From Prauserella flavalba (GTDB lineage: Bacteria; Actinomycetota; Actinomycetes; Mycobacteriales; Pseudonocardiaceae), in the NCBI RefSeq assembly GCF_003202235.1, contig NZ_MASU01000006.1, positions 434,001 to 498,000 of the forward strand: a DNA stretch of 64,000 nucleotides, written 5' to 3'. Positions 23,761 through 32,697 of this stretch are shown here, one piece after another; positions within the stretch are counted from its first letter, which is position 1, and each line of letters starts with the position of its first letter. Below the pieces are notes generated by a model. The model was not told the origin of the DNA. It saw only the letters and a list, made by a program, of their open reading frames with translations, and searched no databases. The position numbers were made by a program, and so were the translations under genes.

Positions 23761-25104
23761 CTACACGCCGCGGAACGTCTCGATAGCGGGCAGGTGTTTC
23801 GCGCGCGTTTCCGCGTCGCGCACGCCGAGACCTTCCTCAGGGGCCAGGCAGAGCACGCCGACCTTGCCCTGGTGGAGATTCCGGTGCACGTCGTAGGCGG
23901 CCTGGCCGGTGTCGGCCAGTGAGTACGTTTTGGACAGAGTCGGGTGGATGTGCCCCTTGGCGATCAACCGGTTGGCTTCCCACGACTCGCGGTAGTTCGC
24001 GAAGTGCGAGCCGATGATGCGCTTGAGGTTCATCCAGAGATAGCGGTTGTCGAACTGGTGCAGGTATCCCGACGTCGACGCGCACGTGACGATCGTGCCG
24101 CCCTTGCGGGCCGCGTAGACAGACGCGCCGAACGTCTCCCTGCCGGGGTGCTCGAACACGATGTCCGGGTCCTCGCCACCGGTCAGCTCGCGGATCCTCG
24201 CGCCGAACCGTTGCCACTCCTTCGGGTCCTGGGTGGTCTCGTCCTTCCAGAAGCGGTAGCCCTCGGCGGTGCGGTCGATGACGAGCTCGGCCCCGAGCCT
24301 GCGGCACAGCTCGGCCTTCTCCGGGCTGGACACCACGCACACGGGAATCGCGCCACCGTTCAGCGCGTACTGCGTCGCGTACGAGCCGAGCCCGCCCGAG
24401 GCGCCCCAGATGAGCACCACGTCGCCCTGCTTCATGTCCGCGCCGTTGCGGGAGACGAGCTGCCGGTAGGCGGTGGAGTTGACCAGCCCGGGGCAGGCGG
24501 CCTCCTCCCACGTGAGGTGCGCGGGCTTCGGCATCAGCTGGTTGGCCTTGACCAGTGCGATCTCGGCGAGGCCACCGAAGTTGGTCTCGAAGCCCCAGAT
24601 GCGCTGCTCGGTGTCGAGCATTGTGTCGTTGTGCCCGTCGGGCCCCTCGAGCTCCACGTCGAGGCAGTGGGCCACCACCTCCTGGCCGGGCTTCCACCGG
24701 TGCACGCCGGGGCCGGTGCGCAGCACGACGCCGGAGAGGTCGGACCCGACGACGTGGTAGGGCAGGTCGTGGCGCTTGGCCAGCTCCGAGACGCGGCCGT
24801 AGCGCTGCAGGAACTTGAACGTCGGCAGCGGCTCGAAGATCGAGGTCCACACGGTGTTGTAGTTGATCGCGCTGGCCAGCACGGCCACGAGCGCCTCGCC
24901 CGGCCCCAGCTCCGGCACCGGCACGTCGTCGAGGTGCAGCGACTTGCGCGGGTCCTTGTCCCGGCTCGGCAGGCCGGCGAACATCTCGACGTCCTCGGCG
25001 TGCACCGTGACGCCCCGGTAGGACTCCGGCATCGGCAGCGAGCCGACGGCGTCGGACTCGCCGGCGAGCACGGCCTGCAGGATCTCACTCAGCTCGTTCG
25101 CCAT
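23761..25104 (-). CDS. ccr: crotonyl-CoA carboxylase/reductase
   Basis: Reductive carboxylation of crotonyl-CoA to ethylmalonyl-CoA with NADPH and CO2, the key step of the ethylmalonyl-CoA pathway and a source of polyketide extender units. The 447-aa MDR protein keeps the CO2-binding residues known from Kitasatospora Ccr: Asn81, Phe172/Glu173 (in GFETNFGG) and His367 (in GSHFANYRESW), allowing for a 2-residue offset. The NADPH motif is WGASGGLGSYA. It starts at ATG 25104 with GGAGG-like sequence upstream. It is not in an operon with other pathway genes, but mce, thiolase and meaB lie 1.3-4 kb away. Confidence 0.95.
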   Translation of the reverse strand: MANELSEILQAVLAGESDAVGSLPMPESYRGVTVHAEDVEMFAGLPSRDKDPRKSLHLDDVPVPELGPGEALVAVLASAINYNTVWTSIFEPLPTFKFLQRYGRVSELAKRHDLPYHVVGSDLSGVVLRTGPGVHRWKPGQEVVAHCLDVELEGPDGHNDTMLDTEQRIWGFETNFGGLAEIALVKANQLMPKPAHLTWEEAACPGLVNSTAYRQLVSRNGADMKQGDVVLIWGASGGLGSYATQYALNGGAIPVCVVSSPEKAELCRRLGAELVIDRTAEGYRFWKDETTQDPKEWQRFGARIRELTGGEDPDIVFEHPGRETFGASVYAARKGGTIVTCASTSGYLHQFDNRYLWMNLKRIIGSHFANYRESWEANRLIAKGHIHPTLSKTYSLADTGQAAYDVHRNLHQGKVGVLCLAPEEGLGVRDAETRAKHLPAIETFRGV

Positions 25105-25355
25105 CGGGGGCCTCCGTGAGGTCGGGTGAGTGGGGCTGGGCGGCTGAAGTTACCCGGTGGTAACCAGTGGCACAACTGTACGACCGCACAGGTCACCCCG
25201 CATGCCCGCGAGTTACTCCGACCGTGACCAATCCGTGTTTGACCGGCCGGCCAACCAAGGCGCACGATGGTGGTGGAACCGCGTGCTCACGGTCTTCCCG
25301 CGGTGGATGCCCCGGCGTGTTCGCCGCGTCGTTGCTGCTCCTGGAGGTGATCACG

Positions 25356-25724
25356 ATGGCAGATGTCTCGGCACGTCCCTGGACGCGTCCGCACGACTGG
25401 GCCGAGGTCGTGCTGGGTGCGGTGCTGGCCTTGTCCCCGATCTGGATGGACACCGACAACGCCGCGATGTGGACGATGATCGTGCTCGGCGCGCTCATCG
25501 CGCTGGACGGGCTCGTGTCGCTCGCGATGCCCGGCCTGATCTACGGCGAGGGCCTGCAGGTGGTTCTCGGTGCGCTGGCGTTCATCTCACCGTGGGTGAT
25601 GACCTACACCGAGTTGGACGGAGCGGCCTGGACGTCCTGGATCGTCGGTGCGCTGACGGTGCTCGCGGGAGCGGCGGCGCTGCCTGTCGCCAACTCCGTC
25701 CACCGCACGGTGCGCGGCCACTGA
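25356..25724 (+). CDS. SPW-repeat membrane protein
   Basis: A 122-aa protein with four hydrophobic helices. Two SPW motifs are visible: LSPIWMDTDNA (variant) and ISPWVMTYTELDGAAW, as in the SPW repeat family of small four-helix membrane proteins. ATG 25356 has CTGGAGGTG ahead of it; a longer frame from 25167 has no initiation signal. Function of the family is unknown. Not in an operon. Confidence 0.8.
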   Translation: MADVSARPWTRPHDWAEVVLGAVLALSPIWMDTDNAAMWTMIVLGALIALDGLVSLAMPGLIYGEGLQVVLGALAFISPWVMTYTELDGAAWTSWIVGALTVLAGAAALPVANSVHRTVRGH

Positions 25725-25829
25725 CAGCAAGTCCCCTCCGCGGGCCCGCGACCACACCGTCGCGGGTCCCGCGGCCGTGCGCGGCACGCTATCGTGACCG
25801 CGGGCGGTGAGGCGTCGAAAGGGGGACAG

Positions 25830-26441
25830 ATGGCTCGCCAGCAGGCCGAGGATCCCTCGGCCAGGGAGCGCATCCTCCTCGCCGCCGAGCACCTGTTCGC
25901 CGAGACCGGCTTCGACGCGACCCCGACGTCGCGGATCGCCGAGGTGGCCGGCGTGCCCAAGGGTCTCGTGCACTACTACTTCCGCCGCAAGCGCGACCTG
26001 CTGACCGCGCTGGTCGAGCGGCTGCCCGACGAGCACATCGAGCCCGCGCACGTGGTGGTGCCCGGCGACATCGCCGAGAGCCTGCGCAGGCTCGTCGCCG
26101 AGCTGGACCGCAGGCTGGCGACCTCCCGCGTGCTGTCGCACCTGCTCTGGCGGGAGGCCGACACGCACCGGGCCGTGCGCGACGCGCTGCAGACGCGGTA
26201 CGAGGTCCTGGTGAAGCAGGTGCGCACGGTGATCCTCGCCGCGGCGGGAGCGGGCACGCTCGCGCTCGCCGACGTCGACAGCGCCTCGGCGCTGCTCGCG
26301 CTCGCGGTCAGCTACCGGCACTCGATGGCCCGGCACACCGGAGAGTCGTCGGCCGACGAGATGGAGCGCGAGCTGACGTTCATCGCGGGCGCGCTCACCT
26401 CGCGCGCGAACGACTCAGTGCCCGGCGGCCGGCTCGACTAG
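25830..26441 (+). CDS. TetR-family transcriptional regulator
   Basis: A 203-aa regulator. The N-terminal DNA-binding domain reads ARERILLAAEHLFAETGFDATPTSRIAEVAGVPKGLVHYYFRRK in outline, with the typical recognition helix VHYYF (residues ~43-47). The remaining helical domain binds an unknown ligand. ATG 25830 follows AAGGGGG. Its 3' end overlaps the convergent epimerase gene by 27 bases. No divergent partner gene is obvious, so its target is not clear. Confidence 0.88.
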   Translation: MARQQAEDPSARERILLAAEHLFAETGFDATPTSRIAEVAGVPKGLVHYYFRRKRDLLTALVERLPDEHIEPAHVVVPGDIAESLRRLVAELDRRLATSRVLSHLLWREADTHRAVRDALQTRYEVLVKQVRTVILAAAGAGTLALADVDSASALLALAVSYRHSMARHTGESSADEMERELTFIAGALTSRANDSVPGGRLD

Positions 26442-26858
26442 CTCCACCAGCACGCCACCGGCGTCCTTCGGGTGGACGAAGTTGACCCGGCTGCCCGCCG
26501 TGCCGCGCCTGGGCTCCGGGTACAGCAGGCGCAGACCCTTCGCCCGGAGCGCCTCCGCCGCCGCCTCGATGTCGGTGACGCGGTAGGCCAGCTGCTGCAG
26601 GCCAGGGCCCCTGGTGTCGAGGAACTTGCCGATCGTGGAGTCGGGCCGCAGCGGCGCGAGCAGCTGCACCGCGGGGCCCGCGGAGTCGCCGGGCGCGTGC
26701 AGCATCGCCTCCCGCACGCCCTGCTCCTCGTTGACCTCGGTGTGCGTCACTTCGAGGCCGAAGTTCTCCGCGTAGAACGCGATGGCCTCGTCGAGGTCGG
26801 GGACGGCGACGCCGACGTGGTCGATCGTCGTGATGAACGGCTTCAGTGCCTCATTCAT
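26415..26858 (-). CDS. mce: methylmalonyl-CoA epimerase
   Basis: Interconverts (2R)- and (2S)-methylmalonyl-CoA, needed between propionyl-CoA or ethylmalonyl-CoA routes and the B12 mutase. The 147-aa VOC-fold protein begins [18 protein letters not shown] (metal His), continues with [17 protein letters not shown] (second His position replaced by Gln-Gln-Leu context) and ends [17 protein letters not shown] with the metal Glu. ATG 26858 gives the normal N-terminus; an upstream ATG at 26882 is possible. It sits next to thiolase and meaB, and close to ccr, supporting the assignment. Confidence 0.88.
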   Translation of the reverse strand: MNEALKPFITTIDHVGVAVPDLDEAIAFYAENFGLEVTHTEVNEEQGVREAMLHAPGDSAGPAVQLLAPLRPDSTIGKFLDTRGPGLQQLAYRVTDIEAAAEALRAKGLRLLYPEPRRGTAGSRVNFVHPKDAGGVLVELVEPAAGH

Positions 26859-27016
26859 GGAGGCAGAATAGGGGGACGGCACAGGCGCCGGACGTGCGGA
26901 TGTTCACACCCCGCGCGGCCTTTCGCGTTCGATTCAGAGCGCGCCGGAGCCGGTATCGTCGACGAAGCGGCTCGTGCAGCGAGGCAGCGTGTCGATCGAG
27001 ATTTCAGGAGGCTGTT

Positions 27017-28204
27017 GTGTCCGGTTCCGTGATCCTGGGTGCCGCCCGTACGCCGATCGGCCGGCTGCTCGGCTCGTTGAAGGACTTCTCAGGGGCCCAG
27101 CTCGGCGGTATCGCCATCAAGGCCGCGCTGGAGCGCGCCGGCGTGGCCCCCGAGGCGGTGCAGTACACGATCATGGGTCAGGTCCTCACCGCGGGCGCGG
27201 GCCAGATCCCGGCGCGGCAGGCCGCCGTCGCCGCCGGCATCCCGATGAGCGTCCCCGCGCTGAGCATCAACAAGGTGTGCCTCTCCGGACTCGACGCCAT
27301 CGCGCTGGCCGACCAGCTCATCCGCGCGGGCGAGTTCGACCTCGTGGTCGCGGGCGGACAGGAGTCGATGACCCAGGCGCCGCACCTGCTGCCCAAGTCG
27401 CGCTCCGGCTTCAAGTACGGCGACACGACGCTCGTGGACCACATGGCCTACGACGGCCTGTTCTGCGCGTTCGACCAGGTCGCGATGGGCAGCTCCACCG
27501 AGAAGTACAACGCCCGCTATGGCCTGACCAGGGAGCAGCAGGACGCCTTCTCGGCGCGTTCGCACCAGCTCGCCGCCAAGGCCATCGCGAACGGCGTCTT
27601 CGCGGACGAGATCGCCGAGGTGTCCATCCCGCAGCGCAAGGGTGACCCGGTGGTCTTCAGCACCGACGAGGGCGTGCGCGGCGACACCACCGTCGACGGC
27701 CTCGCCAAGCTGCGGCCCGCCTTCGCCTCCGACGGCACCATCACCGCGGGCTCGGCGTCCCAGATCTCCGACGGTGCCGCCGCCGTGGTGGTGGCCAGCA
27801 AGGCCAAGGCCGAGGAGCTCGGCCTCACACCGCTCGCCGAGATCGGCGCGCACGGCGTCGTCTCCGGCCCGGACGCGAGCCTGCACGAGCAGCCGTCGAA
27901 CGCGATCAAGGCCGCGCTCGCCAAGGCGAAGCTCGACGTGGGCGCGCTGGACCTCGTGGAGATCAACGAGGCGTTCGCCGCCGTGGGGCTCGTCTCCACC
28001 GAGAAGCTCGGCATCGACCCCGGCATCGTGAACGTCAACGGCGGCGCGATCGCGCTCGGCCACCCGATCGGCGCCTCCGGCGCCCGGCTCGCCGTGCACC
28101 TCGTGCACGAGCTGCGCCGCCGTGGTGGCGGGCTCGGCGCGGCCGCGCTGTGCGGTGGTGGCGGTCAGGGTGACGCGCTGCTGATCAGTGTCCCCCAGAG
28201 CTGA
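27017..28204 (+). CDS. acetyl-CoA C-acetyltransferase (thiolase)
   Basis: A 395-aa biosynthetic-type thiolase that condenses two acetyl-CoA into acetoacetyl-CoA or does the reverse. The nucleophilic Cys is in [13 protein letters not shown] (~residue 89). The catalytic His lies in [16 protein letters not shown] and the second Cys in [17 protein letters not shown] 27017 has CAGGAGG directly upstream; the longer frame is not needed. With ccr nearby it supplies the entry step to the ethylmalonyl-CoA pathway. It overlaps the meaB start by 17 bases. Confidence 0.93.
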   Translation: MSGSVILGAARTPIGRLLGSLKDFSGAQLGGIAIKAALERAGVAPEAVQYTIMGQVLTAGAGQIPARQAAVAAGIPMSVPALSINKVCLSGLDAIALADQLIRAGEFDLVVAGGQESMTQAPHLLPKSRSGFKYGDTTLVDHMAYDGLFCAFDQVAMGSSTEKYNARYGLTREQQDAFSARSHQLAAKAIANGVFADEIAEVSIPQRKGDPVVFSTDEGVRGDTTVDGLAKLRPAFASDGTITAGSASQISDGAAAVVVASKAKAEELGLTPLAEIGAHGVVSGPDASLHEQPSNAIKAALAKAKLDVGALDLVEINEAFAAVGLVSTEKLGIDPGIVNVNGGAIALGHPIGASGARLAVHLVHELRRRGGGLGAAALCGGGGQGDALLISVPQS

Positions 28205-29156
28205 CGTAGGCCAACTGGTCGGGCAGACGCGGGACGGCTCGCCCCGCGCGATCGCCAGGCTGCTCTCGCTCGTCGAGGACGGGCACCCGCAGCTGCCCGA
28301 GATCGCGGCCGCGCTGACGCCGCACACCGGCAACGCGCGGATCGTGGGGCTCACCGGGCCACCAGGCGTCGGCAAGTCGACCTCCACGTCGATGCTGCTC
28401 ACCGCGCTGCGTGAGCAGGGCAAGCGGGTCGGCGTCCTCGCCATCGACCCGTCCTCGCCGTTCTCCGGCGGCGCGCTGCTGGGCGACCGCATCCGGATGA
28501 CCGAGCACGCCACCGACCCCGGCGTGTTCATCCGCTCCATGGCCACCCGAGGCCACCTGGGCGGGCTCTCCTGGGCCACCCCGCAGGCCGTGCGGGTACT
28601 CGACGCGGCGGGCTTCGACGTGGTGCTCATCGAGACCGTCGGCGTTGGACAGTCCGAAGTGGACGTCGTGCGGCTCGCCGACACCACCGTGGTGCTGCTC
28701 GCGCCCGGCATGGGCGACGGCATCCAGGCCGCCAAGGCCGGGGTGCTGGAGATCGCCGACGTGTTCGTGGTCAACAAGGCCGACCGTGCCGGCGCCGACG
28801 CGACCGTGCACGACCTGCGGCAGCTGATCGCCATGAGCCGCAGGGGCGTCACCGGGCCGGCGTGGCGGCAGCCGATCGTGCCCACGGTCGCCGCCGAGGG
28901 CAAGGGCGCCGCCGAGGTGCTGCAGGCCCTGCGGGACCACCACGACTGGCTCACCGCCCACGGCGAGCTGGAGCGAAGGCGGACCGTGCGGGCGAGCGCC
29001 GAGGTGGAGGCCATCGCGCTGCGGCGGCTGCGCGCCGAGCTGGGGGAGCTGCGGGGCGGCGACCGGCTCGCCGGGCTCGCCGCCCGCGTGGCGGCCCGCG
29101 AGCTCGACCCCTTCGCGGCGGCGGACGCACTGGTGGCCGACCTGCGCGGTCAGTAG
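28188..29156 (+). CDS. meaB: methylmalonyl-CoA mutase-associated GTPase
   Basis: A 322-aa G3E/MeaB-type GTPase that chaperones adenosylcobalamin loading and protects methylmalonyl-CoA mutase. P-loop GPPGVGKST (~residue 56), [19 protein letters not shown] switch region, ETVGVGQSE, and the base-specificity motif NKADRAGAD are all present. GTG 28188 lies inside the thiolase gene (17-base overlap), indicating coupling. The mutase genes (mutA/mutB) that usually precede meaB are not in this window, so the GTPase is separated from its client. Confidence 0.94.
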   Translation: MSPRADVGQLVGQTRDGSPRAIARLLSLVEDGHPQLPEIAAALTPHTGNARIVGLTGPPGVGKSTSTSMLLTALREQGKRVGVLAIDPSSPFSGGALLGDRIRMTEHATDPGVFIRSMATRGHLGGLSWATPQAVRVLDAAGFDVVLIETVGVGQSEVDVVRLADTTVVLLAPGMGDGIQAAKAGVLEIADVFVVNKADRAGADATVHDLRQLIAMSRRGVTGPAWRQPIVPTVAAEGKGAAEVLQALRDHHDWLTAHGELERRRTVRASAEVEAIALRRLRAELGELRGGDRLAGLAARVAARELDPFAAADALVADLRGQ

Positions 29157-29830
29157 CCTCCGGCCACCGCCCGCAGCGTCGCACCGGCATCGGCGGTGAG
29201 CGGGTCGCCGTGGCCGAAGCACACGACACGGGGATCGAGCCCGGCGAGCCGCTTCAGCGCCGCGACCGCGCGCTCGCGGTCCTGGTTGAACACGCCGAGC
29301 AGGACGTCGCCGCCGTGCTCGGCGACCGTGTCCCCGGTGAAGAGCACGCCGTGCGCAGGCAGGTGCACGGCGATGCTGCCCTCGGTGTGGCCGGGGACCC
29401 AGAGCGCCACGGCGCCGTCGCCGAAGCCCAGGTCGTCGCCGTCGTCCACCTCCACGTCGACCTCGGCGGGCGGGCCCGCCAGGTGCCCGCTCACGGCCTC
29501 GAACAACGGGCGCTCCCAGTCCTCGAGCACCGGCGGCGGCACCGGTCGCCCGCTGCGGACGTACGGCGCGTCGAGCCGGTGCGCGGACACGGTCGCGCCG
29601 CTCCACGCCCGGAGCTCGGCCAGCGAGCCGGTGTGGTCGCCGTGGGCGTGCGTGAGCACAATCCGGCCCAGTTGCCCGCCGAGGTCCTCGATCGCCCGCC
29701 GGATCTCCCCGCCCTGTCCGCGCGGGCCCGCGTCGACGAGTGTCAGCCCGTCCGCGTCGCGCCACAGGTACGCCTGCCCGACGTCGAAGCGGAGCAGGTG
29801 CAGCCGGTCGGTCAGCTCGACGACGTCCAT
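29150..29830 (-). CDS. metallo-beta-lactamase-fold hydrolase
   Basis: A 226-aa MBL hydrolase. The zinc motif THAHGDHTGS (residues ~60-69) is followed by VPGHTEGSIAVHL, LFTGDTV and the C-terminal FGHGDPL. This is the glyoxalase II-like set of ligands. No lactamase-specific residues were seen, and substrate is unknown. ATG 29830 is preferred; an ATG 9 bases upstream is also possible. Its 3' end overlaps meaB by 7 bases (convergent). Confidence 0.85.
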   Translation of the reverse strand: MDVVELTDRLHLLRFDVGQAYLWRDADGLTLVDAGPRGQGGEIRRAIEDLGGQLGRIVLTHAHGDHTGSLAELRAWSGATVSAHRLDAPYVRSGRPVPPPVLEDWERPLFEAVSGHLAGPPAEVDVEVDDGDDLGFGDGAVALWVPGHTEGSIAVHLPAHGVLFTGDTVAEHGGDVLLGVFNQDRERAVAALKRLAGLDPRVVCFGHGDPLTADAGATLRAVAGGY

Positions 29831-29876
29831 GTGCCGCAACGTATGCGGCCTGCACGCCGGTGGCGAGCGAATCCGC

Positions 29877-31256
29877 TCAGCGCGAAACGTCGGCCAGCGT
29901 CTGCCCCAGCGCCGCCAGCGTCGCCGAGAACGCGTGCTCGGCGGGAGTGGCGTAACCCAGCACGAGCCCCTGCGGGTGCTCGCCCTGACTGATCCAGTGT
30001 GGACCGAGCCCCTGCAGCGCCAGCGACTGCCGTTTTGCCGACGCCAGCACCTCGGCCTCGCCCGGGCCGTCCTCGGGGAGGGTGAGCAGCAGCTGCACGC
30101 CGGCCGAGATGCCGTGCGGCGTGAGGTAACCGGGCAGCGCGGCGAGCAGCCGGTCGCGGCGGGCTCGGTAGGCGGCGCGGCAGCGGCGCACGTGCCGGTC
30201 GTAGTCGCCGGAGCCGATCAGGTCGGCGAGCACGAGCTGCTCCAGCACGGGGGTGCGCCAGCCGTGGGTCGCCATCGCCGCCCGCACCGGCTCCACGAGC
30301 GTGCGCGGCAGCACGAGCCAGCCGAGCCGCAGTCCCGGCGCGAGCGTCTTGCTCGCCGTGCCCGCGTAAGCCACGCGCTCCGGTGCGAGCGCCTGCAACG
30401 CGCCGACCGGCTTGCGGTCGTAGCGGAACTCGCCGTCGTAGTCGTCCTCGATCACGTACCCGCCCTGCTCGACCGCCCAGCGAGCCAGCTCGGCCCGTCT
30501 GCGCGGCGCGAGCGTCATGCCCAGCGGGTACTGGTGCGCCGGTGTCACCACCACCGCCGGACTGTCCAGTTCGGACACCCGGATCCCCGCCCCGTCGACG
30601 GGCACGCCGGTGATCCGGGCGCCCGCCGCGCGGGCGTAGTCGCGGAACACCCACAGCGACGGGTCCTCGAACGCCAGCTCGCCCCGTTCCCGCAGGGCGA
30701 TCGCCAGCAGCGAGATCGCGTGGGCGTAACCGGCGCAGACGACGATCCGCTCCGGGTCGGCCACCACGCCCCGGCTGCGGGCGAGGTAGCCCGCGAGCGC
30801 CTCGCGCAACGATGCGACCCCGCGCTCGTCGACGTAGCCGAACGCGGAGGCGGGCGCGTGCTGAAGCACCCGCCGGGTCGCCGACAGCCAGGCCGCGCGG
30901 GGGAAGGCGGACAGGTCCGGGTGGCCGGGCAGCAGGCTCCAGCGGGCCTCGGGGGAGCGGGGCCGGGTGCGCGGCGGCGACGCCTGCTGGACGCCGTCGG
31001 CGACCACGACGGTCGGCGCGCCCTGGCTCGTGTGCACGTAGCCCTCGGCGGCGAGGTCGGCGTAGACGCGGGTGACCGTCCCGCGCGCGACGCCGAGGTC
31101 GCCCGCGAGCGCGCGCGTGGAGGGCAGGGCGTCGCCGCGGGCGAGCCTGCCCGCGCGGATGGCGTCGCGGATCGCGTCGGCGAGGCCCTCCCGCCCGGTC
31201 GCCGGGTCCCAGTCGAGATGCACGTCCCCGCCCCAACTGGTCCATGATCCCGCCAT
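29877..31256 (-). CDS. MocR/PdxR-type regulator (GntR-HTH fused to aminotransferase-like domain)
   Basis: A 459-aa fusion. An N-terminal GntR winged helix (~15-80, GREGLADAIRDAIRAGRLARGDALPSTR in outline, VARGTVTRVYADL) joins to a fold-type I aminotransferase domain with a PLP Lys in AGTASKTLAPGLRLGW. Members such as PdxR sense PLP or amino-compound adducts and control divergent genes. It is divergent from the AhpD-like/PEP-mutase-like pair across 45 bases holding three TGGnCCA sites, so those genes are its likely targets. The start at 31256 gives a normal GntR N-terminus; upstream frame content is not protein-like. Confidence 0.92.
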   Translation of the reverse strand: MAGSWTSWGGDVHLDWDPATGREGLADAIRDAIRAGRLARGDALPSTRALAGDLGVARGTVTRVYADLAAEGYVHTSQGAPTVVVADGVQQASPPRTRPRSPEARWSLLPGHPDLSAFPRAAWLSATRRVLQHAPASAFGYVDERGVASLREALAGYLARSRGVVADPERIVVCAGYAHAISLLAIALRERGELAFEDPSLWVFRDYARAAGARITGVPVDGAGIRVSELDSPAVVVTPAHQYPLGMTLAPRRRAELARWAVEQGGYVIEDDYDGEFRYDRKPVGALQALAPERVAYAGTASKTLAPGLRLGWLVLPRTLVEPVRAAMATHGWRTPVLEQLVLADLIGSGDYDRHVRRCRAAYRARRDRLLAALPGYLTPHGISAGVQLLLTLPEDGPGEAEVLASAKRQSLALQGLGPHWISQGEHPQGLVLGYATPAEHAFSATLAALGQTLADVSR

Positions 31257-31281
31257 AAAACTGGACCATACTCGTGGGCCA
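31238..31281. promoter_or_regulatory. candidate MocR operator: three TGGnCCA boxes
   Basis: TGGTCCA (31238-31244), TGGACCA (31262-31268) and TGGGCCA (31275-31281) sit between or over the two divergent starts (31256 and 31302). Starts are 24 and 13 bp apart. MocR regulators commonly bind two or three repeated boxes in their own divergent promoter. The first box overlaps the 5' coding end of the regulator. Confidence 0.5.
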
Positions 31282-31301
31282 GTGCGGGATACGTTGGCGG
31301 A

Positions 31302-31766
31302 GTGACGAAGCGAACCCAACTCAGCGCCGCGCTGCCCGAGGCGTACCAGCACCTGATCGCCGTGCACACCACCGTGGAGAAGGCCGCGGCCGACGCCGGG
31401 CTCGACCAGCGCCTCATCGAGCTGGTGAAGATCAGGGCGTCGCAGCTCAACGGCTGCGCGTTCTGCGTGGACATGCACTCGCGCGACGCGCGCAAGGCCG
31501 GCGAGACCGAGCGGCGGCTCTTCCTGCTCAGCACGTGGCGGGAGACCGAGCTGTACACCGACCAGGAGCGCGCGGCGCTCGCGCTCACCGAGGCCATGAC
31601 CCGCCTGCCGCAGCACCAGGACGTGCCCGACGACGTCTACGAGCAGGCGAAGGCGGTGTTCACGGAGGAGCAGTACGTGGCCGTCGCCTGGGCCGCCACG
31701 GTGATCAACGCCCTCAACCGGCTCGGCGTCACGAGCCGCAAGCCGTTGCCGCCGGAGAAGCCGTGA
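31302..31766 (+). CDS. carboxymuconolactone decarboxylase-family (AhpD-like) protein
   Basis: A 154-aa all-helical AhpD-like protein. The active-site block NGCAFCVDMHSRDARKAGE (~residues 48-66) holds the CxxC and downstream His of the peroxidase-reductase type rather than the true decarboxylase. It probably has thiol peroxidase or reductase activity, which is a family-level inference. GTG 31302 is the start. Its stop overlaps the next gene's GTG by 4 bases (GTGA), and both are probably under the divergent MocR regulator. Confidence 0.88.
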   Translation: MTKRTQLSAALPEAYQHLIAVHTTVEKAAADAGLDQRLIELVKIRASQLNGCAFCVDMHSRDARKAGETERRLFLLSTWRETELYTDQERAALALTEAMTRLPQHQDVPDDVYEQAKAVFTEEQYVAVAWAATVINALNRLGVTSRKPLPPEKP

Positions 31767-32515
31767 CCGCAGGCCTGCTCCGGGAGCTGCACGTGCCGGG
31801 TCGCCCGCTGGTACTGCCCAACGCGTGGGACGCCGACAGCGCGCGCCTGGTGGAGGAGGCCGGGTTCCCGGTGGTGGCCACCAGCTCGGTCGCGGTGGCC
31901 CGCTCGCTCGGCTACGGCGACGGCGAGCAGGCGCCCGCCGCCGAGATGTTCGCCGCGGCGGCCCGGATCGCGCGCGCCGTGAGCGTGCCGGTGACGGTGG
32001 ACGCCGAATCGGGGTACGGCCTGGCGCCTTCGGAACTCGCCGAGCGGCTGCTCGCCACGGGCTTGGCCGGCTGCAACCTGGAGGACACCGACCACCCGCG
32101 TGGCGGGCTCCGCGACGCCGCCCAGCAGGCCGACCGGATCGCGGCGGTCCGGGAGGCCGCGGGCGAGGATCTCGTGCTCAACGCCCGCGTCGACGTCTTC
32201 CTGGGCGCCTCCGGCGCCGCCGGCGAGCGGGCCCTGTTGCCCGACGCGCTCGACCGGGCCCGCCGTTACCTCGAGGCGGGCGCCGACTGCGTGTACCCGA
32301 TCCACGTGCGCGACCCCGGCGTGCTGCGGGCGTTCACGGAGGCGGTGCGCCCGGCGGCGGTCAACGCGACGTACCTGCCCGGCGGGCCCGGCCTCGCGGA
32401 CCTCGCCGGACTCGGCGTCGCTCGCATCTCGCTCGGCGGCGGCCTCTGGAAGGCCACGCGCACGTGGCTGCGCGGCACCCTCACCGCCCTCGCCGACGGC
32501 ACGCTCCCGTACTGA
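31763..32515 (+). CDS. isocitrate lyase/PEP mutase superfamily protein
   Basis: A 250-aa TIM-barrel enzyme. VTVDAESGYG corresponds to the metal-binding DxDxGYG block, and GCNLEDTDHP to the NIEDQ-type segment. The KKCGH catalytic motif of true isocitrate lyase is absent, so this is a PEP mutase/oxaloacetate-decarboxylase/carboxyphosphonoenolpyruvate-type relative acting on a small C-C or C-P bond. Substrate is unknown. It is coupled (GTGA overlap) to the AhpD-like gene. Repeats begin 8 bases after its stop. Confidence 0.85.
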   Translation: MTAGLLRELHVPGRPLVLPNAWDADSARLVEEAGFPVVATSSVAVARSLGYGDGEQAPAAEMFAAAARIARAVSVPVTVDAESGYGLAPSELAERLLATGLAGCNLEDTDHPRGGLRDAAQQADRIAAVREAAGEDLVLNARVDVFLGASGAAGERALLPDALDRARRYLEAGADCVYPIHVRDPGVLRAFTEAVRPAAVNATYLPGGPGLADLAGLGVARISLGGGLWKATRTWLRGTLTALADGTLPY

Positions 32516-32522
32516 CCCGGCC

Positions 32523-32660
32523 GCAGTGAAGGCCACCCTGCCTGCGCCCAACGCAGTGAAGGTGGCCTTCACTGCGGGCGCCTGCTTCTTACCAGCGCCC
32601 GAGCGGAGGTCTTCCGCGCCGCTGTGTCTGGTTCCACGCAGTGAAGGTGGCCTTCACCGC
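32523..32660. repeat. three copies of a GCAGTGAAGG...CCTTCACTGC palindrome
   Basis: A perfect 10-bp-arm palindrome (32553-32575, spacer TGG) is accompanied by a near-identical copy at 32638-32660 and a half copy at 32523-32537. They lie between convergent genes. The core AAGGTGGCCTT also occurs in the larger inverted repeat at 51784-51832. Such elements are common in intergenic DNA of Pseudonocardiaceae (from memory). They may serve as terminators or be mobile palindromic repeats. Confidence 0.8.
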
Positions 32661-32697
32661 AGTCAGCCAGGCCACCCACCGCGGCGCGTTGCCGTCG

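Noticed and set aside
31763-32515. Isocitrate lyase
   Set aside because: It is about half the usual length and lacks the KKCGH catalytic motif; the real aceA begins at 63781.
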